DNA of 54,722 nt from positions 1-54,722 of the IMG/VR virus record IMGVR_UViG_3300017751_000022. One strand, 5' to 3'. Shown in pieces: positions 45,801 through 54,722 of the stretch. Under the pieces are notes generated by a model. That model made no database searches. It had not been told where the DNA came from and worked only from the letters and a program-made list of their open reading frames with translations. This DNA comes from a virus. A program made the position numbers and the translations under genes. Within the stretch, counting starts at the first letter, position 1. Each line of letters begins with the position of its first letter.

Positions 45801-48390
45801 CTGATGCATCAGGAATGAATAAATCATTTGTCTGTTGCTCAAGCATAGAAACAGCAAGTATATCGTATGCCTTATCTACTCTCTTTTCAATGCGTTCAAT
45901 GTCTTTCATCGTGTAATTCTTAACAGTATTTCTCTCAACACGAATAGGATTGGCCGCTGATTTAGATGCGTCCTTACCTGGGATATAAACATCTGCAAGA
46001 CCGAACACACTGCTATTGACAACTTTTTGTGGGTTATCGGCAGGTTGACCCTTTACGAGAACAAATGTCTGTGACTTATCAATCGCAAGCTTATCAATCC
46101 TACCCATATAGTATTCTTGAGATGACAAGATACGTGTTCCTGGCGATACTGCAATAACCTGTGATTCATTCAGTATCAGTGTCCCGTTTGTTTGAATGTC
46201 CGTTGTTGGCGGATTTGCAGAACTTGCTGACGGTGTTGCGCCGCCATCAGCGTAAGGCCTGAAATCAAAACAATTCAATGGGTTATACGTTTGACCATTT
46301 CGACCTGTATATGAACTTATATAATCAGCAACATTTGTAACTGTATCATAACTATTCGGAGAAATATATCCGCCTACAACAGTTCTTCGCAAATATGATA
46401 ATTGTATTTTTAGATTACCTGTTGGCGCTATTTCGCCGTCTTTCTTTTGCATGTATGACACACCAAAATATCCATCCTTCTGGTTATTCTGCAAGACGAA
46501 TCTATTTGTAACATCTACATTATCTGAATCTAAAACCTTGTGTAACCTAACAACATTTGCTACGCCTAACCAAACAGTTCCGTTAGAATTATAAGCACCT
46601 GTAACCCATTTGTTCTCTTCTAAACGTAACTGATCTGGGTGTATACCTGAAACTTCTTCATCGTAATAAACGTAATCGATATTAGTTTGAGAACCAAAGG
46701 TTAAAACAAGGTTTCCGTTAGAGATACTTTCGCCACTAGGGAAAACATATTGATTACTAGCGTTTACAGCAAATGTTTGACCTGTCACGGGAACAGAAGT
46801 AAACCCACCAGTACTACTAGTAGCAGGGACAGTTACACTATTTGTGGATGTGTCAGCATCTCTATAATATCTTGCTCGTCTAATGAACTTGACATCTGAT
46901 ACGGCTTTCATTCCAGATCTACCAGTATCAAAAATTGCTATACCTTCGTTTGCTCTTGCAACTTGAGTTGTTCCCAACACCTGTGTTTTTACGGATGCTC
47001 CACCAAGGCTGATAGCACCGATTTGCATTGCTTTATAAGCATCATACTTTGTGACGCCATATACATAAACTTTTAATTTGCCGTTGCCCATTGCCCGAAT
47101 ATTTCGAATACTGCATTCACCTATTTCCGGATTTGATGCTGATGTTGCGCTACCGTTGACATATAGTTTATATCTTTGTGTGAAATCAAAAGGTTGAATT
47201 GTAGTTGCAATTGAATTATCGTTAACTGCTATTTCAAAGAAACTTCCATAATCAACACCTGTAGATTGTTGTGCTTTCGTATTGGTCGTTTCTGCAGATT
47301 CAATTTTTACACGAGTTTTACCAATGTTGTTTATCTCATATCCAAATGCATATGCTTTACCTGCATCAACAACACAATAAAAATTGCCGTCTGCGTCTTT
47401 TTCAGTAGTAACGTCTAATCCATTAACAACATAGCTGCCTGACTCATCGTCAGTTCTTTTTGCTAATTCTTTTTTGATAGAATTAAATTGAGTATCACCA
47501 CGAACAAAAACTGTTTCGCCACGTTCAATTCTTAACAATGCGAAAAAGTCTTCGGGTCGTTCGGATGTATTATATACTGCGAGTTTCGGTTCAAGTTTTA
47601 ATCTATCTGCGCCAGGGGCGTTTTGATTGTTAAACCCTTGAGCATTGTCAAGTAGAGATGAATCCAATGAAGAATCGATAACACTTTCGACAATATTAAA
47701 TCCTATTGAGATATCGAAAGGTGTAATATCATACTTAGATGCTATGATCAGTTGAGGAGCAACATAATTAAAATGCCCGTGTTGATATATAACACCATCT
47801 GATACACGAACAGCTAGAGATGAACCGACATGTGTGGGATCACCTGTTGTTGCAGTGTCTGTAACAGCAGTAACTGTAACAACGTCTGATTCGACTGTAT
47901 CAGCAGATGCTTTTTTAGAAATCGTTAAAACTTCACCACTAATAAATTGTTTAACATCTGCTAAGCCGCTTTGTGACGTATTCAAATACTTTAAAAAGAA
48001 TGTCTTAAGATTAGGCGCTTCAGTTTCGAAACCATTTGCACCTGCAATGATCTTTGCTTTTAGTCGAGATGTTTCACCAGTAATGAAAAATGATATGTCA
48101 TCAGTTGATGCAAATGCAGTCATATCATCAAGCGAAGTACCTGATTGATCTTTAATTTTAACGAAGTTAACTTCTTTATCAACGGTAGGGTTCACACCCT
48201 CAATGATTGTTCCTTCCTGGAATATATTATTACCAAATCTTTCTATTTGGTTTTGCAGGATTGATTGAAGTTGTGTTAGCTCTCGTGCCTGAACTGCTCG
48301 TGCAGGTTTAAACAGAACACGAATGAACTGTTTAGTTTCATCAAAATCGTCATGATATGGAGCAGTGTTTAAGTTAGTATTAATACCCAT
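42898..48390 (-). CDS. DUF4815-type virion structural protein
   Basis: 1830 residues. The N-terminus (NLNTAPYHDDFDETKQFIRV then LFKPARAVQARELTQLQSIL, QNQIERFGNNIFQEGTIIEG) is a DUF4815-type structural protein, common in T4-like marine phages and probably part of the baseplate or tail periphery. The middle has a Pro-rich linker at about 1207-1222 followed by RRFFPWTRRWWF, a cluster of Arg and aromatic residues. The block DDPLAQTFSIQPAQAEYASF, DELDLWFKKKSPA, GVVVQLREVENGYPTAKVL then follows, which is also conserved in marine T4-like virion proteins. The C-terminus is beta-rich (YEFTLT-type strands). It sits after gp8, where T4 has genes 9-12; a gp10-like role is suggested by position only. It follows gp8 by 16 bases. 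Confidence 0.7.
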   Translation of the reverse strand: MGINTNLNTAPYHDDFDETKQFIRVLFKPARAVQARELTQLQSILQNQIERFGNNIFQEGTIIEGVNPTVDKEVNFVKIKDQSGTSLDDMTAFASTDDISFFITGETSRLKAKIIAGANGFETEAPNLKTFFLKYLNTSQSGLADVKQFISGEVLTISKKASADTVESDVVTVTAVTDTATTGDPTHVGSSLAVRVSDGVIYQHGHFNYVAPQLIIASKYDITPFDISIGFNIVESVIDSSLDSSLLDNAQGFNNQNAPGADRLKLEPKLAVYNTSERPEDFFALLRIERGETVFVRGDTQFNSIKKELAKRTDDESGSYVVNGLDVTTEKDADGNFYCVVDAGKAYAFGYEINNIGKTRVKIESAETTNTKAQQSTGVDYGSFFEIAVNDNSIATTIQPFDFTQRYKLYVNGSATSASNPEIGECSIRNIRAMGNGKLKVYVYGVTKYDAYKAMQIGAISLGGASVKTQVLGTTQVARANEGIAIFDTGRSGMKAVSDVKFIRRARYYRDADTSTNSVTVPATSSTGGFTSVPVTGQTFAVNASNQYVFPSGESISNGNLVLTFGSQTNIDYVYYDEEVSGIHPDQLRLEENKWVTGAYNSNGTVWLGVANVVRLHKVLDSDNVDVTNRFVLQNNQKDGYFGVSYMQKKDGEIAPTGNLKIQLSYLRRTVVGGYISPNSYDTVTNVADYISSYTGRNGQTYNPLNCFDFRPYADGGATPSASSANPPTTDIQTNGTLILNESQVIAVSPGTRILSSQEYYMGRIDKLAIDKSQTFVLVKGQPADNPQKVVNSSVFGLADVYIPGKDASKSAANPIRVERNTVKNYTMKDIERIEKRVDKAYDILAVSMLEQQTNDLFIPDASGNNRFKNGILVDQFRNLKVADLADSAFNASIDKGATVLTPKVHQFPVDLKVDSGSSNNITSFDDVTTLRQAAQKEELLAQEYATTFRNLASNFYKYKGNVSMFPRFDAEYDVTENPDVTINIDLESPLTDLVDNIQEFVPLTTTTQTNSQTSSAMEGNFRVTTTTDTFRTDTLQMNAFSTQQDLGSYLTDFTMKPYMNSKVIKVAVGGLRPNTRHYFYFDDVPVSVHVAPGGVYENDLTTRSIKATDVFSVGDRGDAVTSDEYGRLFAVFQLPPRTFFVGDADLIISDSDQFGSIESAGTSIAKETYRAYSFAMNTTSIGSDVRSLDFDVGSSTFTTDREVREFVPPPPPPPAPAPAPQTPIRRFFPWTRRWWFNDDPLAQTFSIQPAQAEYASFVFIDELDLWFKKKSPADRRNGVVVQLREVENGYPTAKVLQFGEKHVDWSQITTSDDASTATKVLFDNPVKLEVGKEYAIVIEPDATDPDYFIYTAKVGENSITDESVQISSDWGSGMLFTSTNNKAWQSYQNEDIKFTLYKSVFSTTGGHVDLVPNDMEFINIVNATAGTSTNEFFRNDEYAYALEGSTNSGTLYFSAPSNPDYVNKIVVATSDATILSFSEGDMIQISFATGSVYRHVSVITDISDNANGSGQVVTLREAPVRGTITDDSVVVDIKLAIGGKVSYFNDKQRTTIHIKESTTTATNLFSANQQLIGSISGATADVTSVFNAPVSYMQPFVMQQNTLRTSTELGLFKGPVPADADADTEIGQGIGLHSTTYLTAEQRFIPSRQNLLTEDTTGDVDRFRLRLDLNNGGYRFVTPVIDNALSTIQAYNYTIDDLESNTSKYVSKQIVLDPGVPAHGLKVLLSAFRPTGTVIDVQARFLYPNNPDNYSDWESLVNASTDMFSSSANTSDYREFEYTLTEGDTTDSSGLPFEFFDAFQIKIVLKHSGSSSGTNLFPHVYDYRAIALT

Positions 48391-48406
48391 TTAATTTCTC
48401 GTTCCC

Positions 48407-50269
48407 TTAAAAATCGAAGATCAGTTTGACTTTTTCTTTCGTTGCTTCAGTCCTCGTGATAGGATCAAAATCAACAAAGTGCATCAACTCGCCTGAATAA
48501 GCCTGATATTTATTTTGTACAACTGTATTTATGTTCGCAGATGTTATAGTTATAGGATTTGCTGAATTTAATGTTGGCGTGACAGTAAGAACAGGAGGAT
48601 TTACTACTGTTTCAGATCCTTTGAATTTTACATTATGATTGCCGTCAACATCAACAAGATAAATCTGTGTCGTGTTATCGCCGTAAGTTACTTCATGCAC
48701 AATTCCAGTAACAGTTTGTGTCGAATCAATAACCTGAGTGACAATAAACCCTGCAGCTAAATCAGTAACAGGTATTGTTCCTGTGATATTTATTTTTACT
48801 CTGTTGTCAAAAGTAATGGGCAACATTTCAACTAATCCACCAGCAACAGAAATTGATGGAGAGTCAGCAGTAAATGTGGTTCCTATTTCATAATCTTGCC
48901 CAGTTGTTCCGCCAATTATATTCCATTGTGCAGATGTGCCTGCACCCAAATTCAATACTTTATATTGCACACCAGGAGTAACTTCATTAGTTGCAAATGT
49001 TTTAAAGGTCGGGTTTTTGATTAACCCAACTTTTGAATATACGTTTGTTGCAGGTATTTCGCTATTTGCATCAGAGTAAAAGGTTGATACTGTTGCAATA
49101 CGACTCATAAACAACTCATGAGGTGCATTAGAACCGTGACCACCTTTAGGTGAAGAAATCGCTCTTACGTGAGCTCCCTTTACTTGTTCATCAAACGCTG
49201 GAGGCGTGGATACCGAGGCAGTAACAGAATCGTATTTGGAACCTTTAGTCACAAAATTAATACTCTTTATCGTGCCTTGATAATCTAAAATTGCATATGC
49301 AACTGCTTGTTCGCCGCCGGATCTTGTTGGCGGAGAAATAATAATTTTAGGAACGATTTGACAAGTAGAACTTTGACCCACATCACCTTGAATATCAGCT
49401 GATGTTTTAATGTATATTAATGCTTTATTACTTTGTGCAGAAACAGTGTCATAACCACTATTGATAATATCATACGGTTTTCCGTCTATCAATATATACA
49501 TTCCTTGATATGCATTGTCAGTTGTTTTAACGTCTTGTGTCGATGTGACCTGTAAAGTGAACACAGGATCATCGTCATAATTTGTGTCTCGTGCGACAGA
49601 ATTAATTACACCATTAGTTGGCGTTAGTGAATTTGTTGTCACATCGCCAAATAAATAATCACTAAACGCACCAGTATCAACATTCTCGATAATAATATCT
49701 GATACCCCATCCTTAGCAGCATTAATAACCGATGCATTTCTTAACCAAGGAAGATATTTGCTTGTCCCAAAAAGTATATATTCTGATGCAACAATATCAA
49801 ACATATATTTCCACACATACCCGTCACCAGATATTGTTTCGAATTGTGCATCGGATTGTGTAACTGTTGGAGCAGTTGTCGATACGGCACCGCTATTATT
49901 ACGAATGCATTTAAATACATTGTAATTAGCAGAGTTTAAATCACCAGTTAATACAGTAACATAAAAGTTTTTATTGCTCATATCTTGAGTGTCATCGTAA
50001 GCATCATATACGACACCTTCCGCCCAAGGTTTAATGTCAAACATGTACCTGACATTATCCGAATCTATTTTATTTCCAAATACAACTCTATTTTGGAAAT
50101 CACGTTTCGATTTCTGAGTATTTGTGATTGTATCGTCTTTGGGTGCTGTCGTTTCATTGACAATAGAAGATCCCATGATGTAGTAACAATTTCCCGTGCT
50201 TTGTTGGAACGAATCAAAAAATTCATTCGCAGATTCCAATCTAAAATTTTCAGTTACAACCTTTGCCAT
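48407..50269 (-). CDS. gp8: Baseplate wedge protein gp8
   Basis: gp8 is a wedge subunit of the T4 baseplate. MAKVVTENFRLESANEFFDS, YVWKYMFDIVASEY (the 'DGYvWKYMytI' motif, here in ISGDGYVWKYMFDI) and the turn SPKGGHGSNAPHEL match gp8 of T4-like cyanophages. At 620 residues it is far longer than T4 gp8 (334). Part of the extra length is the insert at about 430-482 (QYKVLNLGAGTSAQWNIIGG then TTGQDYEIGTTFTAD), a module that recurs in the neighbouring gene. The promoter at 50296-50303 precedes the gene. The order gp6, gp7-position, gp8 supports the call. Confidence 0.8.
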   Translation of the reverse strand: MAKVVTENFRLESANEFFDSFQQSTGNCYYIMGSSIVNETTAPKDDTITNTQKSKRDFQNRVVFGNKIDSDNVRYMFDIKPWAEGVVYDAYDDTQDMSNKNFYVTVLTGDLNSANYNVFKCIRNNSGAVSTTAPTVTQSDAQFETISGDGYVWKYMFDIVASEYILFGTSKYLPWLRNASVINAAKDGVSDIIIENVDTGAFSDYLFGDVTTNSLTPTNGVINSVARDTNYDDDPVFTLQVTSTQDVKTTDNAYQGMYILIDGKPYDIINSGYDTVSAQSNKALIYIKTSADIQGDVGQSSTCQIVPKIIISPPTRSGGEQAVAYAILDYQGTIKSINFVTKGSKYDSVTASVSTPPAFDEQVKGAHVRAISSPKGGHGSNAPHELFMSRIATVSTFYSDANSEIPATNVYSKVGLIKNPTFKTFATNEVTPGVQYKVLNLGAGTSAQWNIIGGTTGQDYEIGTTFTADSPSISVAGGLVEMLPITFDNRVKINITGTIPVTDLAAGFIVTQVIDSTQTVTGIVHEVTYGDNTTQIYLVDVDGNHNVKFKGSETVVNPPVLTVTPTLNSANPITITSANINTVVQNKYQAYSGELMHFVDFDPITRTEATKEKVKLIFDF

Positions 50270-50295
50270 TTAAAATATTTCCTAGTATTTGTTTT

Positions 50296-50303
50296 TATTT
50301 ATG
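50296..50303 (-). promoter_or_regulatory. Late promoter CATAAATA
   Basis: Minus-strand CATAAATA, 26 bases before the ATG at 50269. Its TAA (50299-50301) is the stop codon of the upstream 926-residue gene. Confidence 0.6.
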
Positions 50304-53079
50304 TACCTGTGTCATCAAACGCAACTGTTGTCACTTCATTCGATTCAAACAATGTAACAAGTTGTGCCGATATGCCTCTAGTTGCTGAACTCAAACTAGA
50401 CCCATTATTTGTTGCTGTAATTAATGACCCTGCTTGATATGTTTGTGCGGTTGTGCCTGCAAGATCGTTCCATCCTGCACCATCATTTTCAAATTTTACG
50501 ATATAGTATGATTGACCTGTGACGTACCCACCCGGAACAATTAATGCATTAGTCAGACCTTCATATGATTCAGGTTCAGGTGTATTCTCATCTTCTGTTC
50601 CGCCGCCTTGTTCAATTAATAATGCAGCACTTCCACTACCTGATTCTGTTATCACGAGCGCCTGTGAAGTTTCTACCGCTACGATACTGCTATCAATTTG
50701 TGGTTGCACATCATCGATTGTTGATATGAGTGGCGCACCAAACATCTTTGTTCCTGCAACATGGACAGTATCTTTAACTGTTTTTTCATACACTGATGGA
50801 TCTAATATAGAAGATATTTCATATGAATACTCTTGATAATAATCATTGTCACGAATATACCTACCATTATCCGATAAGTGTGATTTTGTCGTTTTCCAAG
50901 ACCCTTCTGTTCTGCCTATACCCCCGACATCAAGTTTTGCTCTTCCTACAAGTTGTTGATATTTAGGATTAGGTATCAATGTAGTCGGTTCTTTATTATT
51001 GACTAGGTTTACAGTTTCGCCTGTCCTATACCTAAATCCTGATTTAGAAACATCAACAGATACAATCCTACCAGTAACAGATCTTGCTTGACCTTCGATA
51101 CTAGCATTTTCACCCATGAAAAGATAATTATCGCTAGTTGTTACTGCTTGAATTTTTAATGTTTCGCCTCTAAACGATATTGTTGAAGCATACGTAGGAT
51201 CACTATCGTTATAAACTCTAAAAGGATTAAACGATAATGGTTTAAAAAAGAACGTATTATCAACACTATCGATAAATTCACCCTTTACTGTAATTATTTT
51301 ATCTAACAATCCGCCAGCATTGTTAATTGATGCATTAGACAAATCCTTAACACGAATAGTTTGTGTCATTATATCACCTGCCGTGATACGTATATTTGAT
51401 TTATCAAACCTTAATCCCAATACACCTTTTTTGAATTTGAGCATCAAAGGATGTTTTACAATTGTTCTTGTATTATTCTTGTAATCAGCACCCGCACTTG
51501 TTACAAGCAATTCTTTAATCGATCCAAATTTTTGATCTGTGATACCTAACCCGTCAACAATTCGTGTTGCTGTCCATGCTAACCCGGAATTTACGTTTGT
51601 TGAATCAGGCGATACATTTACGTAGTCGCTAATCAATGTAGATATAATTCTTACATCTTCTACTTCAGAATATGCACCAATTGAAAAATCTGCAGTGTCA
51701 TTAAATCTTGTCATTGCACTTACTGTGTTAAGTACAGGATTTCCCCCGGAAAAGGTTGTACCTGATCTTGATAATGTAACACTTGTTGTGATTGTTCTGA
51801 TGTCTAAATCTCTTGATTCGAATAAATCTAAAGAAGTTGGTATTGTTGTTTTCGTATTAATCGTATTGCCATCGCCATCAGTTTGATTTGTATCAAGACA
51901 AACAAACGCTGAACTTGCAAGAGCGGCATCGTTCTCGGCAACCGCTTCTACAAAAATATTAGGATGTTCATATGCAATGACAGTCCCTGTACCTAAAAAC
52001 TTAATGTTTTGAATAGTAGTATCAACGTCATAATTACCTGATCCATTATTTGCTTTACCTACTACGTCATTCCCCGCACCAGGTGTTTGCAATGTATCTA
52101 AAGGTTGTATCAGAGGTGTTACTCCATCTGCATCAAATAATTCAGGTCCATCTAATACTAATACTTGAGTTGACTTTCGTATTATGTTGTCAGCATTTCC
52201 TGTAGGAAAATCTACTGGTATATTATATTGATTATTCTCGTCAGGTACGATTCCTTCAGGTACATCATATCCCCACCCACCATCAATCAATTGCCATTCA
52301 ACAACACCTGTCGGAGCAGCATCGATTCCGGTTACGATTCCTTCTCCTTCAACGCCGTCTAAATCACTAACAAATTTAACAGGATCGCCGACTTTATTAT
52401 CTGGCGTAGAAGTATCATTTGTTACTTGTGCTGACGTAATAGAACCATAGATTAATTTGCCTGGGAATGTAACTTGTCCGTTACGTGTAACTTTCAATCC
52501 GTCATCTGAAGTAAACTGTCTGTAAACATTTGATATAAACGCTACAGGAACAATTAATCCGTCAATATTATAGAACACGATTTCATCAACAAATGCTTTT
52601 GCCTTCGAAGTATCACCTTCAATCACATCACCTTTCTGTAGATGATAATTGCTAGTATCAGTAACAGGTATGAGTTCGAGGAATGTTCCAAACGACCACT
52701 TAGAATCTGACAAAGTTAAAATAGAGGACGCCGGATGATAATGTTCAACCTCTACCTTATAGAACATCTTGAATAATAACTCAAGTGCCTCTGGTGTACC
52801 TTTACTTAAATAAAGATCACCAATGTTTTTTACGATGAATGGTATGTCTGCTGTTTCAGGAAGTATTAAATCTTTTAAATATTTTTCTTTATAGTATATC
52901 AGAAACCTTTCTAGTGTCGTATCAATGTCACGTAGTTTAGCAAAGTTCCTTTCATTCGACCCGTCAAGAAAGTCATAATATGATTTTACGAAATCAATAA
53001 ACTCAGGGGCATCGTCACGATAGAAACCAGGAAACTGCGTTTCTATACTAGGCGATACTGTCTTGGGTCGATATTGCAT
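50299..53079 (-). CDS. Baseplate-region structural protein in the gp7 position
   Basis: 926 residues. The N-terminus (VSPSIETQFPGFYRDDAPEF, IDFVKSYYDFLDGSNERNFA, LRDIDTTLERFLIYYKEKYL, GDLYLSKGTPEALELLFKMF) is the well-conserved head of a large T4-like cyanophage baseplate-region protein. T4 gp7 (1032 residues) lies at this place in gene order, but I cannot see sequence similarity to T4 gp7 itself, so the name is positional. The middle is beta-rich. The C-terminus at about 858-915 contains GYVTGQSYYIVKFENDGAGW then NDLAGTTAQTYQAGSLITAT, related to the insert in gp8. The ATG overlaps the gp6 stop (TAATG at 53077-53081). It likely contacts gp6 and gp8 in the wedge (inference). Confidence 0.7.
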   Translation of the reverse strand: MQYRPKTVSPSIETQFPGFYRDDAPEFIDFVKSYYDFLDGSNERNFAKLRDIDTTLERFLIYYKEKYLKDLILPETADIPFIVKNIGDLYLSKGTPEALELLFKMFYKVEVEHYHPASSILTLSDSKWSFGTFLELIPVTDTSNYHLQKGDVIEGDTSKAKAFVDEIVFYNIDGLIVPVAFISNVYRQFTSDDGLKVTRNGQVTFPGKLIYGSITSAQVTNDTSTPDNKVGDPVKFVSDLDGVEGEGIVTGIDAAPTGVVEWQLIDGGWGYDVPEGIVPDENNQYNIPVDFPTGNADNIIRKSTQVLVLDGPELFDADGVTPLIQPLDTLQTPGAGNDVVGKANNGSGNYDVDTTIQNIKFLGTGTVIAYEHPNIFVEAVAENDAALASSAFVCLDTNQTDGDGNTINTKTTIPTSLDLFESRDLDIRTITTSVTLSRSGTTFSGGNPVLNTVSAMTRFNDTADFSIGAYSEVEDVRIISTLISDYVNVSPDSTNVNSGLAWTATRIVDGLGITDQKFGSIKELLVTSAGADYKNNTRTIVKHPLMLKFKKGVLGLRFDKSNIRITAGDIMTQTIRVKDLSNASINNAGGLLDKIITVKGEFIDSVDNTFFFKPLSFNPFRVYNDSDPTYASTISFRGETLKIQAVTTSDNYLFMGENASIEGQARSVTGRIVSVDVSKSGFRYRTGETVNLVNNKEPTTLIPNPKYQQLVGRAKLDVGGIGRTEGSWKTTKSHLSDNGRYIRDNDYYQEYSYEISSILDPSVYEKTVKDTVHVAGTKMFGAPLISTIDDVQPQIDSSIVAVETSQALVITESGSGSAALLIEQGGGTEDENTPEPESYEGLTNALIVPGGYVTGQSYYIVKFENDGAGWNDLAGTTAQTYQAGSLITATNNGSSLSSATRGISAQLVTLFESNEVTTVAFDDTGT

Positions 53080-54722
53080 TATACTGGCCTTGTATTAATT
53101 GTCGTATCGACTGTACGTAATTTGAAGATACGATCCTTAGGTGCCGTGAAGTCACGATTCTTTGTCTTGACACTGATCTTAATTGCATCTCCCTCGAACC
53201 CTGATATAAGCAAATCTTTTAAGATGATGACACCAGTATCATAATTGATAGTACCAAGATCAGTTTTTGCAATAGATCGTAAAGAGTCATTTGCCACAAT
53301 CGCTTGAACAACACCCCTACCATTATCTTGTAATGATACAGTCGTATTATTGATAGTAAACTTAGATGATGTCAAACATGGTTTATAATCAATTGAACCT
53401 TGTGTATCGTTATATGGGTATGGTTTAATTAACTGCTGATTAAATGCGAATGTAGGACTTTCTATCTTATTGACAGCGGGTTGATAATCAATAGTAGGTT
53501 CACACGCAATCGAGATTGATTCAATTGCAGGATTAACGGTTGACAAATCATACGCAAGATCCGATAATGACATTGTTACTCCGAACCTATTTAGATTGAT
53601 TGTATTGTATGCCTCTAGTTGCGCTGAAATCATCGTCTTTAATCCAGCAAGCGATGTCATTATGTTATTACGATTATATGCAACATCGATAGTTGTTTTG
53701 CCGTACATGAATTGTGCGTCTTGGAAAACAGGTTCGATGGTCAAAGGACTTTTTGTTTGAATGTAATCTTTATATAATGCTAGTTCAGTTGCAGCAGCAC
53801 CATCACGACCTTGTACATCAACAGCGATAATTACACGACCGAACGGAGGAGGGGATACTTCGTCACCACCAAACACCGAGATATTTTCTATTTCGGGAAA
53901 CTGCGTCTTAAGCAAAACTTCGTAATCCTTAGCGGTCACCGCACGATTCTGAACCTGAAACGCTTTCGGGGCAAACGATTTCACGCTTTCAACTGATTCC
54001 GCTTCTGCGCCTCCGACAGAGGACGAGGTTGGCGTAATAGTAACAGACGATGCGCCAGGTAAAGAACTCGTGTTAAACGCCTTAATGCCATTCGCTTGAG
54101 TCCCACTTGAAATACGATATTGAACTTCTAATACATCTGAAGCAGTTGGTTGATACCCAAATACAGTTTGTCCAAATTGTATCGAATACTTATCATTCAA
54201 TTCTGGTTGTAAGTAATATACTTTATCATTTTCAGTTACGCCAAACACACCAGATGTAAATCTAAACTCTTGTCCATTTACGAATAAACGAATACTGCGT
54301 GTATCAATAAACGAATTAGATAATGTGGTATTGTTTACATCTAATACTTCGTTAATTGTACGACCTTCGAATATAGCAACATCGTCTACTTCGAATATAT
54401 TAGGGGCAACCTTTGCAGCAATATATGTTTTATTTGTAATGAATGTATATGATGCATTACCACATCTACCTAAGAAGGGAGTCCCACGAGGTATAGTAAA
54501 TGAACCTGCATTTGAAGAACTAGTAATACGTAGTTTACATAACGCCCCTGCTGAACGTCTTGAACGTGGTAAATAATTTAATTCTTTTGCGTGAGATACA
54601 ATACTATTCTTTAACTGCGCTGAATCAAGGAATGTTTCTCCTAGTGTCATATTATAGTATTGCATATTATTATACGCATTATATGCCATAATGTCAACTA
54701 GTACATTTAAGTTTGATCCCGA
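53079..54722 (-). CDS. gp6: Baseplate wedge protein gp6 (baseplate J family), 5' end outside window
   Basis: gp6 forms the backbone ring of the T4 baseplate wedge. Motifs include GETFLDSAQLKNSIVSHAKE then LNYLPRSRRSAG, APKAFQVQNRAVTAKDYEVL, KTQFPEIENISVFGGDEVSP and FGRVIIAVDVQG, all typical of the gp6/baseplate J core. An ATG at 54689 would give 536 residues, but the frame stays open to the right edge. The codons before it read GSNLNVLVDIMAYN, matching the conserved 'GSN..VLlDllAYN' segment near the N-terminus of cyanophage gp6. The true start is therefore outside the window and ATG 54689 is internal. T4 gp6 is 660 residues. The stop overlaps the next start by TAATG. Confidence 0.9.
   Translation of the reverse strand, partial: SGSNLNVLVDIMAYNAYNNMQYYNMTLGETFLDSAQLKNSIVSHAKELNYLPRSRRSAGALCKLRITSSSNAGSFTIPRGTPFLGRCGNASYTFITNKTYIAAKVAPNIFEVDDVAIFEGRTINEVLDVNNTTLSNSFIDTRSIRLFVNGQEFRFTSGVFGVTENDKVYYLQPELNDKYSIQFGQTVFGYQPTASDVLEVQYRISSGTQANGIKAFNTSSLPGASSVTITPTSSSVGGAEAESVESVKSFAPKAFQVQNRAVTAKDYEVLLKTQFPEIENISVFGGDEVSPPPFGRVIIAVDVQGRDGAAATELALYKDYIQTKSPLTIEPVFQDAQFMYGKTTIDVAYNRNNIMTSLAGLKTMISAQLEAYNTINLNRFGVTMSLSDLAYDLSTVNPAIESISIACEPTIDYQPAVNKIESPTFAFNQQLIKPYPYNDTQGSIDYKPCLTSSKFTINNTTVSLQDNGRGVVQAIVANDSLRSIAKTDLGTINYDTGVIILKDLLISGFEGDAIKISVKTKNRDFTAPKDRIFKLRTVDTTINTRPV

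Noticed and set aside
54687-54689. ATG at 54689 as the true start of gp6
   Set aside because: The frame is open to the edge and the preceding codons read GSNLNVLVDI, which matches the conserved gp6 N-terminal region, so the start is outside the window.

Overview
This window looks like the virion-structure region of a T4-type tailed phage (myovirus), most likely marine. Read on the minus strand, from high to low coordinate, the order follows the T4 late region: gp6 (baseplate wedge, 5' end outside the window), a large protein in the gp7 position, gp8 (baseplate wedge), a DUF4815-type virion protein, about 40 kb of fibre and adhesin genes, then neck proteins gp13 and gp14 (gp14 runs off the left edge). 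The DNA is AT-rich by eye. Genes are packed with overlaps or gaps below 75 bp. There is no gene-free stretch over 300 bases, and I saw no tRNA, rRNA, CRISPR array, insertion sequence or integrase. The host cannot be read from this window. SAR11-type bacteria, cyanobacteria or other marine bacteria are possible, and this is inference from general resemblance to marine T4-like phages.

Layout, right to left: baseplate block (42898-54722: gp6, gp7-position protein, gp8, DUF4815 protein); fibre block I (39032-42898: a 64-residue coiled-coil protein, a fibre ending in an S74 self-cleaving chaperone, a glycine-rich gp38-like adhesin); fibre block II (20958-38971: a beta-helix fibre, two related 1219- and 1475-residue proteins, a 1567-residue leucine-rich-repeat adhesin, a 488-residue structural protein); one inverted gene on the plus strand (18142-20961); fibre block III (15541-18069: three genes with small Ig-like and Mtd_N-like features); fibre block IV (2513-15508: beta-helix spike, 113-residue accessory protein, a fibre with a conserved C-terminal assembly-like domain, three lectin-like LamG proteins); and a small structural gene followed by the neck genes (1-2481).

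Transcription can be partly inferred. Octamers matching the T4/cyanophage late promoter (NATAAATA) lie 26-34 bases before six start codons and divide the window into late units. Three of them contain the TAA stop codon of the preceding gene. One site is double-sided: overlapping TATAAATA octamers on both strands sit between the divergent genes at 18069 (-) and 18142 (+).

The most unusual gene is 22434-27137. It appears to be a nested adhesin in which leucine-rich repeats flank a split DUF1566 lectin-like domain. That domain is interrupted by a carbohydrate-binding-like jelly roll, which in turn contains a shared fibre module and a cupredoxin-like domain with a complete His-Cys-His-Met blue-copper ligand set. 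A second theme is domain shuffling: one approximately 80-residue module (HGL...GD.V.Y...YY) recurs about ten times in six genes.
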